Shown here: in pieces, positions 5,421 through 5,869 of the stretch
How positions within the stretch are numbered: position 1 is the first letter of the stretch
Layout of the letters: the number at the start of each line of letters is the position of its first letter
Origin: DATAYA01 sp036272815
GTDB lineage: Bacteria > Pseudomonadota > Alphaproteobacteria > Acetobacterales > Acetobacteraceae
Length of the DNA stretch: 5,869 nt
Assembly (NCBI GenBank): GCA_036272815.1
Contig: DATAYA010000279.1
Coordinates: 1-5,869, forward strand
Reading direction: 5' to 3'
Translations under genes and position numbers: made by a program
Notes under the pieces: model-generated
The model's database searches: none
What the model was told of the DNA's origin: nothing
What the model saw: only the letters and a program-made list of their open reading frames with translations

Positions 5421-5869
5421 CTATTCCATCTCCGGCGTGATCACGTTCTGCGGCCGGTCGGTCAGCAGCGCCGCGCGCATCGTCTCGGCCGACTTACTGC
5501 GGATGTCGGCATAGGCCTCGGGCGAGTAGTACGCGGAATGCGGGGTGATGACGAGCCGCCCCTCCAGCCAGGGCTCGCGGGCACGATAGGCGCGGACCAG
5601 CTCCGGCAGCGGCGCGGTCGGCGGCTCGACCGGCAGCACGTCGAGCGCCGCCGCCGCCAGGTGCCCCTCGCGCAGCAGCGTGCCGACCGCATCGACATCG
5701 ACGATCGGACCGCGCGCCGTGTTCACCAGCACTGCATTCCGCGGCAGCAGCCGGAGTTGCGCCAAGCCCAGCATCCCGCGTGTCTGCCGGGTCAGCGGCG
5801 CGTGGACCGAAAGCACGTTGGCCTCGGGCAGCAGCGCCTCCAGGGTCGCGGCCCGGCCGATGCCGAGGG
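5421..5869 (-). CDS. D-isomer-specific 2-hydroxyacid dehydrogenase, CtBP-like branch (N-terminus beyond window)
   Basis: C-terminal 148 residues of an NAD(P)-dependent D-2-hydroxyacid dehydrogenase, which interconverts 2-keto acids and D-2-hydroxy acids. The reading frame continues past the right edge; the substrate-domain N-terminus and the GxGxxG loop are therefore not seen. Numbering the visible part from LGIGRAATLEALL: SVHAPLT at 20-26 (the usual xLHxPLT motif), VNTARGPIVD at 48-57 with catalytic R52, ALDVLPVEPP at 74-83 with E81, and TPHSAYYSPEA from 108 with H110, so the full R-E-H catalytic set is there. The REPWLEGRLVITPHSAYYS arrangement resembles the bacterial CtBP-like group rather than lactate or phosphoglycerate dehydrogenases. 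A GTG at 5816 is in frame but internal. The stop lies one base from the stop of the convergent SDR. The substrate and any link to the deoxy-sugar genes are unknown. Confidence 0.9.
   Translation of the reverse strand, partial: LGIGRAATLEALLPEANVLSVHAPLTRQTRGMLGLAQLRLLPRNAVLVNTARGPIVDVDAVGTLLREGHLAAAALDVLPVEPPTAPLPELVRAYRAREPWLEGRLVITPHSAYYSPEAYADIRSKSAETMRAALLTDRPQNVITPEME

Overview
This is a GC-rich window, with C or G at most third codon positions, that is coding almost from end to end. It looks like a chromosomal catabolic locus of a proteobacterium, most likely an alphaproteobacterium. That placement rests on base composition, GTG starts, four-base gene overlaps and protein style; there is no rRNA or other marker to fix it. 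I see no tRNA, rRNA, CRISPR array, insertion sequence, integrase or other sign of a mobile element. No stretch without a gene is longer than about 75 bases.

Layout. Five genes run leftward (minus strand) in one block from 4597 to the left edge. In transcription order they are: an SDR dehydrogenase of the 2-keto-3-deoxy-L-fuconate dehydrogenase / BDH2 type (4597-3836); a fumarylacetoacetate-hydrolase-family enzyme resembling 2,4-diketo-3-deoxy-L-fuconate/L-rhamnonate hydrolase (3816-2971); a family 1 extracellular sugar-binding protein (2903-1665); a MalF-type permease (1668-742); and a MalG-type permease (745 to beyond base 1). The last two joints are four-base GTGA overlaps. A second, divergent SDR is read rightward from 4673 to 5419. 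It meets, tail to tail with one base between the stop codons, the C-terminal part of a D-2-hydroxyacid dehydrogenase of the CtBP-like branch (minus strand, 5421 to beyond the right edge).

How the genes may work together. The first two genes match consecutive final steps of the non-phosphorylative route for 6-deoxy sugars (L-fucose, possibly L-rhamnose). In it, 2-keto-3-deoxy-aldonate is oxidised to the 2,4-diketo acid, which is hydrolysed to pyruvate plus lactate. The transporter that follows would bring in the sugar, sugar acid or a small glycoside. The earlier enzymes (sugar dehydrogenase, lactonase, aldonate dehydratase), the ATPase subunit and any regulator are not in the window and may lie outside it. 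The right-hand SDR and the hydroxyacid dehydrogenase could supply side reactions, but nothing here ties them firmly to the pathway.

The points most worth a second look are: (1) the right-hand SDR, which lacks the catalytic tyrosine and has an F-x6-K spacing; (2) the pairing of this oxidative deoxy-sugar module with an ABC transporter; and (3) a dyad in the 67-base gap before the binding-protein gene that could be an operator.
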